Assembly: GCA_951799445.1 (NCBI GenBank)
Contig: OX637288.1
Coordinates: forward strand, 28,623,288 to 28,687,287
DNA from: Pseudisothecium myosuroides
Lineage: Eukaryota; Streptophyta; Bryopsida; Hypnales; Lembophyllaceae
Length of the DNA stretch: 64,000 nucleotides
Direction: 5' to 3'
Each line of letters begins with the position of its first letter. Position 1 is the stretch's first letter. A program made the translations under genes and the position numbers. Below the pieces are notes generated by a model that did no database searches, had not been told where the DNA came from, and saw only the letters and a program-made list of their open reading frames with translations. Positions 1 through 11,630 of this stretch are shown one piece after another.

Positions 1-62
1 TCGTGCCTTCGCCTGCCATTTCAAACGGCTTATCTTAATTTGCTTTTCTTCATCTTGCAGTG

Positions 63-149
63 CAGCAACTGTTTGTGGCCGATGATGATGGGCTATCTCA
101 GCTCTTGCAACCCAGTTCAGCGTTTTTGCACAGCAGCTTTTTTCCATGA
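63..149 (+). CDS. possible terminal coding exon of a gene entering from the left
   Basis: A pyrimidine-rich stretch ending in CAG (positions 40-60) looks like an intron 3' splice site. The reading frame from 63 then gives 28 residues containing FVADDDGLSQLLQPSS and a TGA at 147-149. This composition looks more like coding sequence than the other two frames do. The protein is not recognised. The frame and splice site are inference from a very short stretch; an alternative frame stays open to 222. Confidence 0.25.
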   Translation, partial: QQLFVADDDGLSQLLQPSSAFLHSSFFP

Positions 150-1194
150 CAGACCTAGGAAAAAACTGGGTTTCGGCAACTGTCAGGGCCAGCAAGTGTC
201 ACCTTCGGTGATTTCTCTCTAGCTTTCAGGAAGGTGCTCACAACTTATGATCGAACAGGAAGAGTTAAAGGAAAGCACCTATATATCCTCGATCACTCTG
301 TTTGTGTTCCCGCTTGTATTAATAGCACAATCTCCGAGCAACCAGCTAGGTTTCTCTGTGACTAAAGTCGTCCAGTTCTGTCGACTGATTCTAGAGCAAA
401 CGACCATTGTACCTTGTCACTGGCCATTTGAGGTCTGGTTGTTTTGAATCATATCACGGGTGTTTCTGAAGTTGGGAACTGAAAAGGAAGGATAAATGAT
501 TTGAAGGAAAGGCTAACATTCACAGGCTGTGGATAATACAAATTAATCAGGTATGTCCAACGCACATTCGCTCAACAATGAAGGAAGCTAATACTGTATT
601 TTACCTCGTCAACTGGACCGAGTTATTTTGCACCTATTGTGCTGAATTGGTTGTGTTGTATCTTACATTCTCAGTCCATATTTTGCAATCTTGACTCTGA
701 TTTGGAATATGCACCTGGTTTGCGTATGCACATTAGGTCGCCAGTACGTACTTGAACTTGCAATGCAAACCAATCGCCATGTCTCGTCGTCTAGACGTCC
801 AGTCCTCGGTATATAGTTTTCTATTAAAGGAAAAATGATACTCCGTACTATTCATGTCATCACCACCGGTACCTAAGAACGTTTGATTTTGACGATTTGA
901 ATAAATTTGGACGAATCCTGCATCTACTGTTTCTTTTCTTTAACCCCTAAATTCCAGGTGTGTTGCCTGACATTTAACCCTGGAATTCCTTGACATCCAT
1001 GTTGTTGACGATGAAGAGATTTGAACTGGCACTGGCAGTAATCACGTATTACTTTCGAAGTGGTCACCAAGAGAGGTGAAATCTCTTATTTTTTCTTCAT
1101 CGCTGCCTTTGTAAGTGATGGCAATATCCGGTCAGAAAATGGTGAATGTTTTTATTGGCTTAAATAGATTGTAATGCGTGCGCCGAAAGAAATT
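150..1194. other. intergenic, possibly 3' UTR then unassigned
   Basis: No supportable gene. The first few hundred bases have mixed composition and could be the 3' UTR of the partial gene on the left. Beyond about 800 the sequence becomes AT-rich and nothing is recognised. Confidence 0.3.
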
Positions 1195-1946
1195 GGTGGC
1201 TACTTCAGAATATAAGGTAGGTATCCCAAATGCGCCACTGACCTTAAAGTGCCATCTTCAGTGTGTGTACATTTCCAAAATAAGTTATGTACCTCTGTGA
1301 AAGAAACGCTTTTAGAACCAAACTTTATTCCTTCATAACTTTTGCATACAGTATCCAAATGTTGCGTTCTTTGGTGCGTTGGAACCTCCTTTCCCTTGCC
1401 AATAAGAGTATATAAGAATTTGAACAGTCTAATAGTAGTAAATAGGCACAGTAGCAATTAGTGACGGTTTAAGGATACCTACCTTATGATAAGGTAACTA
1501 CACCTGAAATTGCACAGTTAGGCTATGTGGCATGACCAATATGATCTAGAAAATGAAGAACAATTTTTGTATGTAGGTGAAGGACTATAAATTATGGTTC
1601 CATAATTTTTGGACGCATTGTGAATTAGTTACAAATTTTCAAAGATACAAGGTGTAGGGTGTTAAAAGTGTCATCTAGGTGATGCCAAAATCCATTTGAT
1701 GCACATGAAGAAATGTCAAAGAGAAGAAGTTAAACCAACATAAAGGGTATCCAAAATGGACCACTTGTGAGGTTGTCACCTCCACAGTTCTATTAATCGA
1801 GCTGCACACTACTCAAAATGGGCCTTAACTCCATCTTACACTTGTCCTTTAATGTATACCATTTTGGATATCTTCCCAATTCATTTTCCCTTCAAAAATA
1901 AACTTTGATTTTGAAGACTGGTCCATTTTAGGTGTAGTTACCTTAC
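1195..1946. repeat. cluster of inverted repeats, probable decayed MITE(s)
   Basis: The motif AAGGTAGGTATCC at about 1213-1226 recurs inverted at 1472-1486. The adjoining AAGGTAACTACACC (1491-1504) recurs inverted at 1931-1945. A third pair, GGTATCCAAAATGG near 1746, recurs inverted near 1859. These overlapping pairs suggest one or two terminal-inverted-repeat elements, perhaps nested. Ends and target duplications could not be fixed and no ORF fits a transposase. Confidence 0.4.
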
Positions 1947-3639
1947 TCGTCATTCTCACATATAGTTAGCTAGGCTTGAATATTACTACGTACAAAATTA
2001 GTTTAGGTCAGCAAGGTTTGGATATCACAAAATTAGTGTTAAGTGTAGTTTGGTTTGACTTCTTAATAGAAGTGACTCTTGGGATCTCAAATGAAACACA
2101 CTCATTATGTACGCCCATGATATAGATAATTGGTTGGAATTAATCTCTCTCTCAAAAACTTGAGACATTCTTGATAACTCCATAGATAGTAGTTTTCAAT
2201 ATTTAAGGTTGCTTTACACTATGGTGGAGAAGTGCATCAATCAATCAAGAAGTTTTGGCCAAGACATGGTTATTTGAAGCAACTGGTGGATGTTGGAGAA
2301 GATGAAAAGACAATAAAATAATGCCATAGGAAGTCTTGACTGATTGTAGTGCAAACACCAAGTGGAGAAGTCTTTTGGGCAACTTTACAAATTGAAGTTC
2401 ACCTGTGAACTTCACATATTGAAGACCACTGGACAACTTCACCAAGAGGAGAATCTTGGCTTTATACTATAGTAGAAAAGAGGTGAAGAGCCAGCTTATG
2501 TTATTAAAATTAAGGCTTTCAATCGCACGGTTGAGATATGCCACGATGAAAAGACAATAGATGAAGTTGGAGTTTTCTTAAGGCTAAGTTTCTTGTCCAT
2601 GGGGTTGAGACTTTCCAAAAAACTTGACCAGGTACAAAAAAGTGTTGCCACATAGGTAGCCATGTCATTTTTTCATCCATGCTTGAAGTTCTCCATTGGA
2701 CAAGACTTGGCTGTAGTATAAAGTGTAAACCCAATTTGGTGAACAAAATTTCCTCCAATCATATTGTTCCAATTCCCTACGATTCTTGCCCGGTGCACTT
2801 TTCCACCATAGTATAAAGTAGCCCTTAGAATGATCACCGGTGATTTTTTTTTCTCAAATCTTAGGTTGGTTGTGGTTTGTAATGGTGTCAAAATTTTGCT
2901 AGCACATGTCAATTTTGATGGGAGATTCATACCTTGGACAATAAGAAGTCTTTAGTATGTTAATCCTTAAAAGACATTTCTTGTTTGGGCTTGGTAAAAC
3001 TTCATTAGATTTCTACATTATAACACACATTTCAAAAATTTGCTTAAGGCCATCCATTCCAAAAGTTCCCATTTCTTGCTTTTGTGGGCACTAGAACATG
3101 TTGAAGCTTCTGCTATCTTGATTGGATCTTTGGTTGTGGGTATCCAATTGTTGATTCCTTGCAAGATCAACTTCTTATTACATTTCACCAAATCTTTATA
3201 TTCAAGGACTGTAATGGCATGCTTTTCTCTAAAAGCCGCTTAACACTTGGAATCAAGCCAAGAAATTTGTGATACTCCTGATGAGTTTAGAAATGGTTCA
3301 ATTTAACCAAGGAAAGCGCTCAATTTTTTTTTGTTAACTTGGCTTGATTCAAGTGAAAATCTTTCCTATATGCTTATGCATTCATAAATTTTCTGGAATT
3401 TTAATGTAAATTCTATTTTTTTACTACAAAGAAATTGTATAAAAGTTGAAACTACCTAATATTGAAGTCAAAGCCTTAATTTTTTTAGTTGTACCTTATA
3501 ATTTGTAAATTTTCATGCATTTTAGCAATTCAACTTCACATTTTGTTAATCCCCAAAAGACCAATTGAAAATATAATTTTTTTTCTAATTGGGTTCTTGG
3601 ATTGAAAACTATCCAACCCAAAACTTTTTGAATAATGTA
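1947..3639. other. AT-rich intergenic, no gene seen
   Basis: Only short ORFs in overlapping frames, none recognisable. Around 2220-2460 short phrases containing TGGAGAAGT recur irregularly. No element ends were identified. Confidence 0.3.
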
Positions 3640-6240
3640 GGCAACTTCAAGTAGCATGTGCAAATTCCTCCTCTACCTCTAAAATTTGGTAGAAATATAG
3701 GTAACATGATGTAGGAAGGAACTGTCCTATAATATCATCTGTAGTGCAAGAATCTTACTATAGGAGAACTTAAAATTTGTTGACCCTATCAAGCACAGTC
3801 AGATAAAAAAATTCTTCTAATTTCAAACACTGTAATCTTTCAACTTGTAGGGTTAAAATTTCCAAAATCTTTCCACTCATTCCCATAGTAGTTTACTACA
3901 AATTTAGATGGTTTAATTACAAAAAAATTCTTTTCTATTTTTTCCTCATTGCTCTAAAAAATAATATAAATATCCACTTTGTCACACACAAAAAATAAAC
4001 AACATTTTTTTTATCTCAAAATTTGCAAATATTCCATCTTTTCACTACAAGAGAAAGGGGTGTTTTAAGTGAGTTTTTAAGTATAGTCCTAGACATAAGA
4101 TTTTAAGTAATGACCTTTAAGGAGATTTCCATTAAAATTTTACTTAAAACACATGTTTTTGAAGTAAAATTTTGCTAAAAATCTCCTTAAAGGTCATTAC
4201 TTAAAATCTTACGTCTAGGACTATACTTAAAAGCTCACTTAAAACACCCTTTTCACTTGTAGTGTTTAGCTTACTCCAATGAGTCATAGCTTTAAGGGGT
4301 TAAGGTGGAGCATCAATTAATTTAAAATTTTAAAATTCAAAGCCTATTAAATTAAAATGTGAATTTTTTAAATATATACAAATTATAAATTTTTATATTT
4401 AAAAATTAATAAATTAAAAATTGACAAATTAAAAAAATTTGAAGTTAGAAATTTGAAATCTTTTGAGTGAACAAAGTTTCAACAAAAAAAAATTTAGATA
4501 TTAAGTTTTTGAAATTTCATAATAGAATAATTAATTGTTGTTGGTACTTTGGTAGTAATGGATAGCAATAGAACTTGAGTGTTAAAACAACGACACCTAA
4601 TTTGGAAAAGTATTTTGAAATGGAAATGTTGAAATTCAAATGTGATTTGAGGTTGGAAATTGTATTCATGAAATGGTAAAGTTTGTTTGGAATAATTATA
4701 GTTAGATTGGAATAGAAAAAGATAGAACAAAAATTAAAGTGGAATAGACAACGCAAATTTTGAAAAATTATGTAGCCAAGATTTAAGAATCGAATGCAAA
4801 AAATATAGATTTTAGTTAGAACATGGGATCCAAATATTAAAATTCCATTAATTCTAGCAATTGAAGAATCTTGAGAATGTGATGAAGATGGTTCTTAACC
4901 TCGACATGCTCGCCTACATGACTAGGACACATTTTAGGCAAAAATTGTTTTAATTTTCTAGATTTTAAAGCAATGAAAAAAAAATGAAATTAAAAAATAA
5001 AAAAATCCAACTTTACAAATTTGTATTAGACTATTATGGGAATGTGTGGGAAATTTTTTAGAAACTTTAACCATGCAAATCAAAAGATAGTAGCGTGTGA
5101 AGTTAAAAAAAAGTTTTTCCAATCATACTTGACAAGGTCACCAAACTATAACTTCTCCTAGAACGAGATTTTTGCACTATGCATGGATTTTTTTTTGACA
5201 AATGCATTTTATATCTTAATATCAAAATACCTGCTAAATTTCTAAGGTAGAAGAGGAATTTTGCACATGTTACCTACCTTGCCCCAAAACTTCAAGCACC
5301 AACACTCTTGATCCGAGCACCTATTTGGAAAAATGATTATATTCCTGTAAAGGGTTTACATGTCCCCACCTTGTGTCAAAATTTCAAAAAGGTTTGTTTA
5401 AAATTGATTTCACTTAAAACTTCCAATTGCTTGTTTAACCACCACTTGGTGCCTTAGGAATTAAGAAATACATCCTATCACTATTTTAACCTCCAAAAGA
5501 TTAGAAGCCCGCCATTTTGGGCTTTTGTTTTCTTTCATAAAGTTAGAAAATTTTATTTCTTAAAACTATTTTGAGGGAAATATATGCTATATTACTAGTT
5601 TTTTCAAGTGCACTAATTTGTGCCCAATTTGACTAAGGAATTGTAGAATTATGAAGTGAAATATGTTTCCAGTCTCAAGCTAGGTAGCTAAGAAAATATT
5701 TTTTTTTATAATTGATTTTTTAAATCCAACATTCACCCCTAAAAGACCGAATGTCCATTCAAGGAACAATTGGAATTTAGAAAGATAATGATGAAGTGAA
5801 AAATGAATAGATGTTTTTGAAAAATTTGATATAAGATGGAGACATTCATTTTCTTTGTCGGAATGTCAAAAAAATTCAAATTAGATCCCCGGATCAAAAG
5901 TTATGCTACCTCCAAAAATTTGAGCAATTTGGGCAATTTAGTCATCTACTTCTAAAATTTGACATATATATAACTAGCATGATATAATATGCAATTTTTT
6001 AAATAGAACTACTCCTAGTGCAAAAATCTCATCCTAAGAGGAGTCAAAAGTCTACTAATCTTGCCAAATAAGTTTGAAAAAAATCCATTTTTGTCAAACT
6101 ACAAACACTAATATCTTGAAATTTAGAATCTCAAATTTCTTTGAAAAATCTCCACACATTTCAAATGTTTGTCACTGAGTTTTTAATATTTGAATTTCAA
6201 ACAAAAAAATTCCTCATTGCACAAGAAATCATCAAAAATG
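3640..6240. repeat. region with three diverged copies of a dispersed repeat (one inverted)
   Basis: Segments at about 3640-3960 and 5935-6240 share a run of phrases in the same order (CTCTACCTCTAAAATTTG, then AACACTGTAATCTTTCAA-like, then TTCCTCATTGC-like). A third copy at about 5010-5290 is inverted; its reverse complement gives AACATGTGCAAAATTCCTCT. Similarity is low but collinear. The family may be related to the repeats at 22.0 and 23.0 kb. No coding sequence is seen. Confidence 0.4.
4043..4264. mobile_element. CACTA-type hairpin MITE, 222 bp
   Basis: The element starts CACTACAAGAGAAAGG and ends in its near-perfect reverse complement, ...CTTTTCACTTGTAGTG. Almost the whole length is one inverted repeat with arms of about 105 bp. 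It is flanked on both sides by TTT (4040-4042 and 4265-4267), the 3-bp target duplication expected of CACTA/EnSpm elements. The termini match the plant CACTA consensus. There is no coding capacity, so it is non-autonomous. The arms are highly similar, suggesting relatively recent insertion. Confidence 0.9.
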
Positions 6241-6800
6241 ACTAGTATATTGCTAATTTATTTGACCTCTTTGTATTGTAAGATAATTTAAAGTAAGGTA
6301 GACCCTTTATTTTCTTTTGAAATTTTGCATGAGTGTAATAAATAAGATGCAATTAATACTTAGTGGCGTAGAGGCTCAAACTTGTGTAAAACAAATTTTT
6401 ACTTCAAGATGGTTCAAAGTCTGCTCATTCCATTTCGCAGGAATGAAAAGAAGTGTTTTTTCTCACTTCAAACATCATAATCTTTGAGTCCATGCAGTCA
6501 AATGGGCTGAATTATTTCTACACTTTGTCATCATAGTCCACTATACTTTTGTATACTTAAAAAAAAATTATTTTTAATTTTGTCTAATTCATTAGAAAAT
6601 GGTAGTTTTTGACAATTTCTTTTGAAATCCCCCCCTTGGACATTTGGAGGATAATTTGTGTAGGAAATAAAAAGGTTGCATATTTGATTTGGTAAAGGTT
6701 AGATTTTTGCTTACATACTCTAATTTTTCAAAGTTTGTACACAAGTTTAAGATTGTCTTCCAAATTTATAATTCTAAAATACACCAATCTGGTAAACTAA

Positions 6801-7985
6801 GGGTTAGTTAATTTATAGAGGTAGATTTGGATGAAGAGAATAATTGATACAAATTTAGCTTATCAATCTCTCTTTTCATCAAATGAAGAATCAGAGAACT
6901 ACTAGTACCTATAGACATTTGTAAAAAAAACATTTTGTATTATCAATAATTTAATATTTTACCTTCTCAATTTAATTCAATATAAGTGGGCTCCATAGTA
7001 ATAACACTAACTTGCACTAATTTGGCAATACACAAAGTCGAAAGGCCTACTAATGAGGTAGTTTGATATTTTAATGAAATCAATGTAATATGGTCCACAC
7101 TATTTTCATAGTATCTCATACAAAGTATAATATGATTGTCATCCAACTCTCTTCCATCTCTCATCCATCTTTTGTCCAAATGTTGATACTAATTAAAAGA
7201 CATTCATTCAAAACTCATCCATGTAATATAAAGAGTCTCAAACTATTCAAATTCACACACTGATTGAATTAACTTTGAGTAGTAAGATAAATGACCTACT
7301 TCTAACACAATTTTTGATCTCCCCTCTTAAGATTGTAGAAGCAAAATTTATTATTTCATCACAGATGCACAAAGTGTGAGAGAAAGCAACTCACCACTTG
7401 GATTTTTCCCTCCGACATAGTGTGAATTTGTTTTGAATTTTGAAGTGTGATGTCCAACAGTCTATAAGTGCTACTAGATCACCCCCAGACTAACAAAAAA
7501 GTACATCCACAATAATCATTTACTTACCTACAATAACTGCAATATTAAGCCTCTAATGTGGCCAATTGGTCAAATTCATTGATGATTTTGTTCATCAATA
7601 ATCTTACACCCAAGAAGTACATATAGACCCTATTCCCACCACTCTCATGCCTCAAATCCTCAACAATGCCCAATTGTCCATGAATTCATTTACTCAAAAG
7701 CCGCACATATGGATTCTTTGAATAGCCATAATAGGGCCTTTCAATAGACTCATAGACAATGGTCAAAATATTTTTTGAATTTTACCAGCTATTTTCCTTT
7801 AATTCCCATCTTGAACCATTTTTTCAAGTACCAAATCTATTTTTTTCTCTATTTTTTACTCTAAATATAAAATTTCATAGATTTTTTCACCAATTTTTTT
7901 TCCTATGTTTTCAAAATTGCAACTCATTTTTTTCCCAATTCCACTCGCTAACAATGAGCTCACTGATGATTCTCCATCAAAATTG
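6801..7985. repeat. ~1.2 kb direct repeat, copy 1
   Basis: Collinear with 8565-9765 from GGTTAGTTAATTTATAGAG through GTGGGCTCCATAGTAATAAC to TTTTTCCCAATTCCAC, at roughly 85-90% identity by eye. No transposase, reverse transcriptase or gag motif lies in it or between the copies. The ORFs in it (for example 7759-8061) are AT-rich, Phe-rich chance frames. Confidence 0.75.
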
Positions 7986-8564
7986 TATGGGTAAATTAAC
8001 CCTTACAAGACTAGGGGTCGTCCAAATTTCAAAAATTGTAAAGATCTATTATAAAATGTAACATAGAACAATATTTTAATGATGAATCTCAAACAATATA
8101 TGATTGTAAAATATGATTTATAGATGACATCCATATGATTAGATCAACAAATACACAAACCAATATTTTTCAATAAAATTTGAAGCTAGAATTTGAAATT
8201 TTTTAATAAAATTGATTGTGGATTGAATATTTATGATTTTTACAAGATTTTTTTCCTATAAGTTCAAAATGTTAAGTTGCCAATCATAGTGATTTTTAGA
8301 TTTTTATTTTATTTTTTGATTCAAGTCATTTTTGAAGGGTCATTTTTTGAACTGAAAAGTTATTTTTTGAGGCTAAACCTATCAATACCCTTTGAATTAT
8401 AGAATATTTGCAAAGCAAGATCTTCATAATCTATGCTATACAAATGTGAAAGAACTAATACAAGAATCTTCATAAAAAATTGATGGATGAAAAAATGCAT
8501 TTCTTTGACTTTGGGATGTGTTTTTGTTCATTTATTATTCAAAATCTGCACTCAAGATCTTGTA
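7986..8564. repeat. dispersed repeat, related to 21062-21610
   Basis: This stretch between the two direct repeats is itself a diverged copy of 21062-21610. Shared phrases include AAAATTGTAAAGATCTATTATA-like, GATTGAATATTTATGATTTT-like, and TTTTTGAGGCTAAACCT versus TTTTTGAGGTCAAACCT. Noncoding. Confidence 0.6.
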
Positions 8565-9765
8565 GGGGTTAATTTATAGAAGTAGACTTGGGTGAAAAAA
8601 ATAATTGATATAAATTTAGCTTACCAATTTCTCTTTGCATCAAATGAAGAATAAAAAACTACTAGTACCTAGAGGCATTTGTAGGAAAAATGTTTTGACT
8701 TATTAGTAATTCAATATTTTATCTTCTCATTTTAATTCAATATAAATGGGCTCCATAGTAATAACACTACTACTTGCACTAATTTGGAAGTACACAAAGT
8801 CGAAAGGCCTACTCATGAGGTAGTTTAATATATTAATGAAATCAATATAATATGGTCTACACTATTTTAGACAATCTCATACAAAGTATAATATGATTGT
8901 CATTTAGTTGTCATCCAACTCTCTTCCATATTTCATCCATCTTTTGTCCATATGTTAATACTAATTAAAACACATTCATTCAAACTCATCCATTTAGTAT
9001 GAAGAGTCTCAAACTATTCAAACTCATCCACTAATTGAACTAACTTTGAGTAGTAACTAGTAACTGACCTTACTTCTAATACAATTTTTGATCTCCCTTT
9101 TGAGATTGTAGAAGCAAAATTTATTATTTCATCACAAATGCACAACTAGTGTGAGAAAAAAGCAACTGACCACTTAGATCAACCCCCCCCCGACATAGTA
9201 TGAATTTGTTTTGAATTTTTGAAGTGTGTTATTTAATAGTCTATAAGTGCCACTAGGTCACCTTCCAAACCAACAAAAGTACACCCGTAATGGTCAATTA
9301 CTTACCTATAGTGACTGCAATATTAAGCCTTAAATGTGGCAATTGGTTATATTCTTTGATGATTTTGTTCATTGATAATTTTACGTCCAAGAATACATAT
9401 AGACCCTATTCCCACCACTCTCATGCCTCAAATCCTCAACAATGTCCAATTGCCCACAATAGTGAATTCATTTACTCAAAAATAGCACATATGGATTCTT
9501 TGGATAGTCATAGTGGGGGCCTTCCATAGAATTACAGACAACATTTGAGATATTTTTTGAGTTTTACCAACTAATTTCTTTTAATTCCCATATTGAACCG
9601 TTTTTTCAAGTACCAAATCTTTTTTTTTTCCTCTATTTTTTGACTCTAAATAGAATTTTCATAGATTTTTTCACCAATTTTTTTCCCTATGTTTTCAAAT
9701 TGCAACCAATTTTTTTCCCAATTCCACCGACTAACAAAGAACTAACCAACGATTTCCCCCAACAT
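8565..9765. repeat. ~1.2 kb direct repeat, copy 2
   Basis: Second copy of 6801-7985, offset by about 1765 bp. It differs by scattered substitutions and small indels, such as an extra TAG triplet near 8767 and a C-run at 9183-9190. No TG...CA long-terminal-repeat ends or primer-binding site were found, so calling the pair LTRs is not supported. Confidence 0.75.
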
Positions 9766-9808
9766 TGCTCATAGAATGTCACAAATAGTCATAGGGCATG
9801 AATAGGGT

Positions 9809-10078
9809 TGAGCCTAAAGTAGTGCGACGAGCCTCTTGCGGAGGTAAAGCCAGGGGTGAATGTAAAAAAAGACCCCCTATTTTCTGCTGTCTCTAGGGTA
9901 TGTTCCAAACCTCTCCTAGCTAATTTGGGGCCTCTGATTGCAAATATGAATTCAGAATTTGCAAAAAAATTCATGTTTGAAAAATAAAGAGTTCCAGCGT
10001 TTTCTCAAGGGGTAAAACGGGGGGGGGGCAAAACAGCCTCCGCAGGAGGCTCGTCGCACTACTTTAGGCTCCACCCAG
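9809..10078. mobile_element. hairpin-ended MITE with 9-bp target duplication, MULE-like
   Basis: GAGCCTAAAGTAGTGCGACG at the left recurs inverted at the right end, giving terminal inverted repeats of about 35 bp with one mismatch. The 9-bp word GAATAGGGT lies directly outside both ends (9800-9808 and 10079-10087). A 9-bp duplication with long inverted ends fits Mutator-like elements. About 270 bp, no coding capacity. The outermost few bases of the two ends do not pair, so the exact left end is uncertain by about 5 bp. Confidence 0.75.
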
Positions 10079-10087
10079 GAATAGGGT

Positions 10088-11630
10088 CAGGTACTTCATT
10101 GATCGTTTCTTTCATTCAAATCTAAGTATTTGCCGCGGAGTTTCCAAGACTGTTTCAGCTGCTTCGTCGAAAATTAGGTCTTACTCAAGAAGATCATCGC
10201 GAAGTACATGGATCCAGGGTTCGTCAGCAATTTGGAAGAGGAAACTGAAAGCACGTACAAAAGCTCCTTCTGCTTTCCTCAATGTCTTCAACGTGACATT
10301 TCATTACATTCATTACAGATTTACAGTAGCTATGGCGCAGTAGAAAGCCAGTAGAGTACATTTGAGAGAGACTTTAAATTTTTCCGACAAAATTTTGAAT
10401 TTTTTTTGGTTGGATACAGGCTTGCCTTGCTGATGCTTTTGGAAGCTCCATACAATTTTCATTGTCGCCCTCATTCCGTCAACTTCTGGAAGCGACCGAC
10501 GGTCGACTTGAGATGGCGGAACCGCGGAAGCATCCTCTGTGGGAGACTTTAGGGAACTGAACGCGGAGGTCTTCGGTCGTCACTCGTCAGTTGAGGTTTG
10601 CAGACTGGAAACCTCTACGAAATGAACGGAAGATCAAACGATTTCTGCCTTTTGGGCGATAATTAGGCGATTTAGGGAAATTTATAGTGTAGTTTCGTTT
10701 CTTGAAGCTTCGTATCTATCGTGTGTAAGTAAGTTTAGTTCGATCTTATTTTTGTGATTATCATTCGTTGAGTTTGAAACCTAATCGAAGGGAATTGAAG
10801 CAGACATGGACTAGGAGATGGTGGACGACTTCGCGCCAAGGATTTTGAGGACTTGAGCGCAGCTGCAAGGGACAGAGTAATTAAGGCATGGCGAAGCTCT
10901 TCTTTGAATTTTATGTTCGATTATTAAGTTGCATTTTTGTATCTGAACGTGAAGTGGGTGTGAGTATTTTGCGATTGCCGTTCTACTGAGAGATGCCTTC
11001 AAGCGATTAATTCTAGCGGGAATTTGGTCTCGTCTTCTTGGTCTGGTGAAGAGTAGACTCCTTCTGGTGAATTGTCAAGGTGTTGACAATTTCTTGCACT
11101 AGTGGACACTGGTTGGAAGAGCCTGGCTAATTTTTAAGGGCATTGATTATTCCAAAGTGAGTGATCATGGATAGACCCTGGGCAAATCTTTACATGTACA
11201 TGACGCAGTTCTTGATAGATTGTTTAGCTTTATTGATTGGACTGAAGGCATTACCGTAATTTAGAGTCGAGACAGTGGTCCAGAAACGACACTTCAAAGA
11301 GGTCGTGGTGTAGAACTGATGGCTTCTCTAATTTGTCGGGCATTCTACTATGGTTGATTATTTGTATACATGGAGGTTCTTTCATTTACAAGTCAGCCTC
11401 GGATTTGAGAACTTCCGTAGGAAACTTTCGCGCGCTCTACCAGTAGAGAGCTCGAGTAAATGTTGTCACCGACAGTAAAATAACCCTAATTAGCTATACA
11501 CCTTAACCCAGAGTGCTGTCTGTCTAGAGCATGCCATTTGCTTCTTTATAAGTTCTGAGCATGACTTGTGCGTCAACAGATTTGTAATGTTGAAGGAGGA
11601 TTTAGGAGTTGACTGCTGGAAAGATTAGCA
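10088..11630. other. upstream region and probable 5' leader of the TMCO4-like gene
   Basis: Composition becomes less AT-rich from about 10,480, as expected of a promoter and leader. A short upstream ORF of 15 codons begins at ATG 10513 and ends at 10560; whether it is transcribed is unknown. No clear TATA box was identified. Other ORFs here are short and unrecognised. Confidence 0.35.

Noticed and set aside
4494..4756. Two overlapping minus-strand ORFs in AT-rich DNA
   Set aside because: Phe/Ile/Asn-rich chance frames in low-GC sequence, no domain, overlapping in different frames.
6801..9765. LTR retrotransposon with two LTRs
   Set aside because: No TG/CA ends, target duplication, primer-binding site or gag-pol sequence, and only ~580 bp between the repeats, which itself recurs elsewhere alone.
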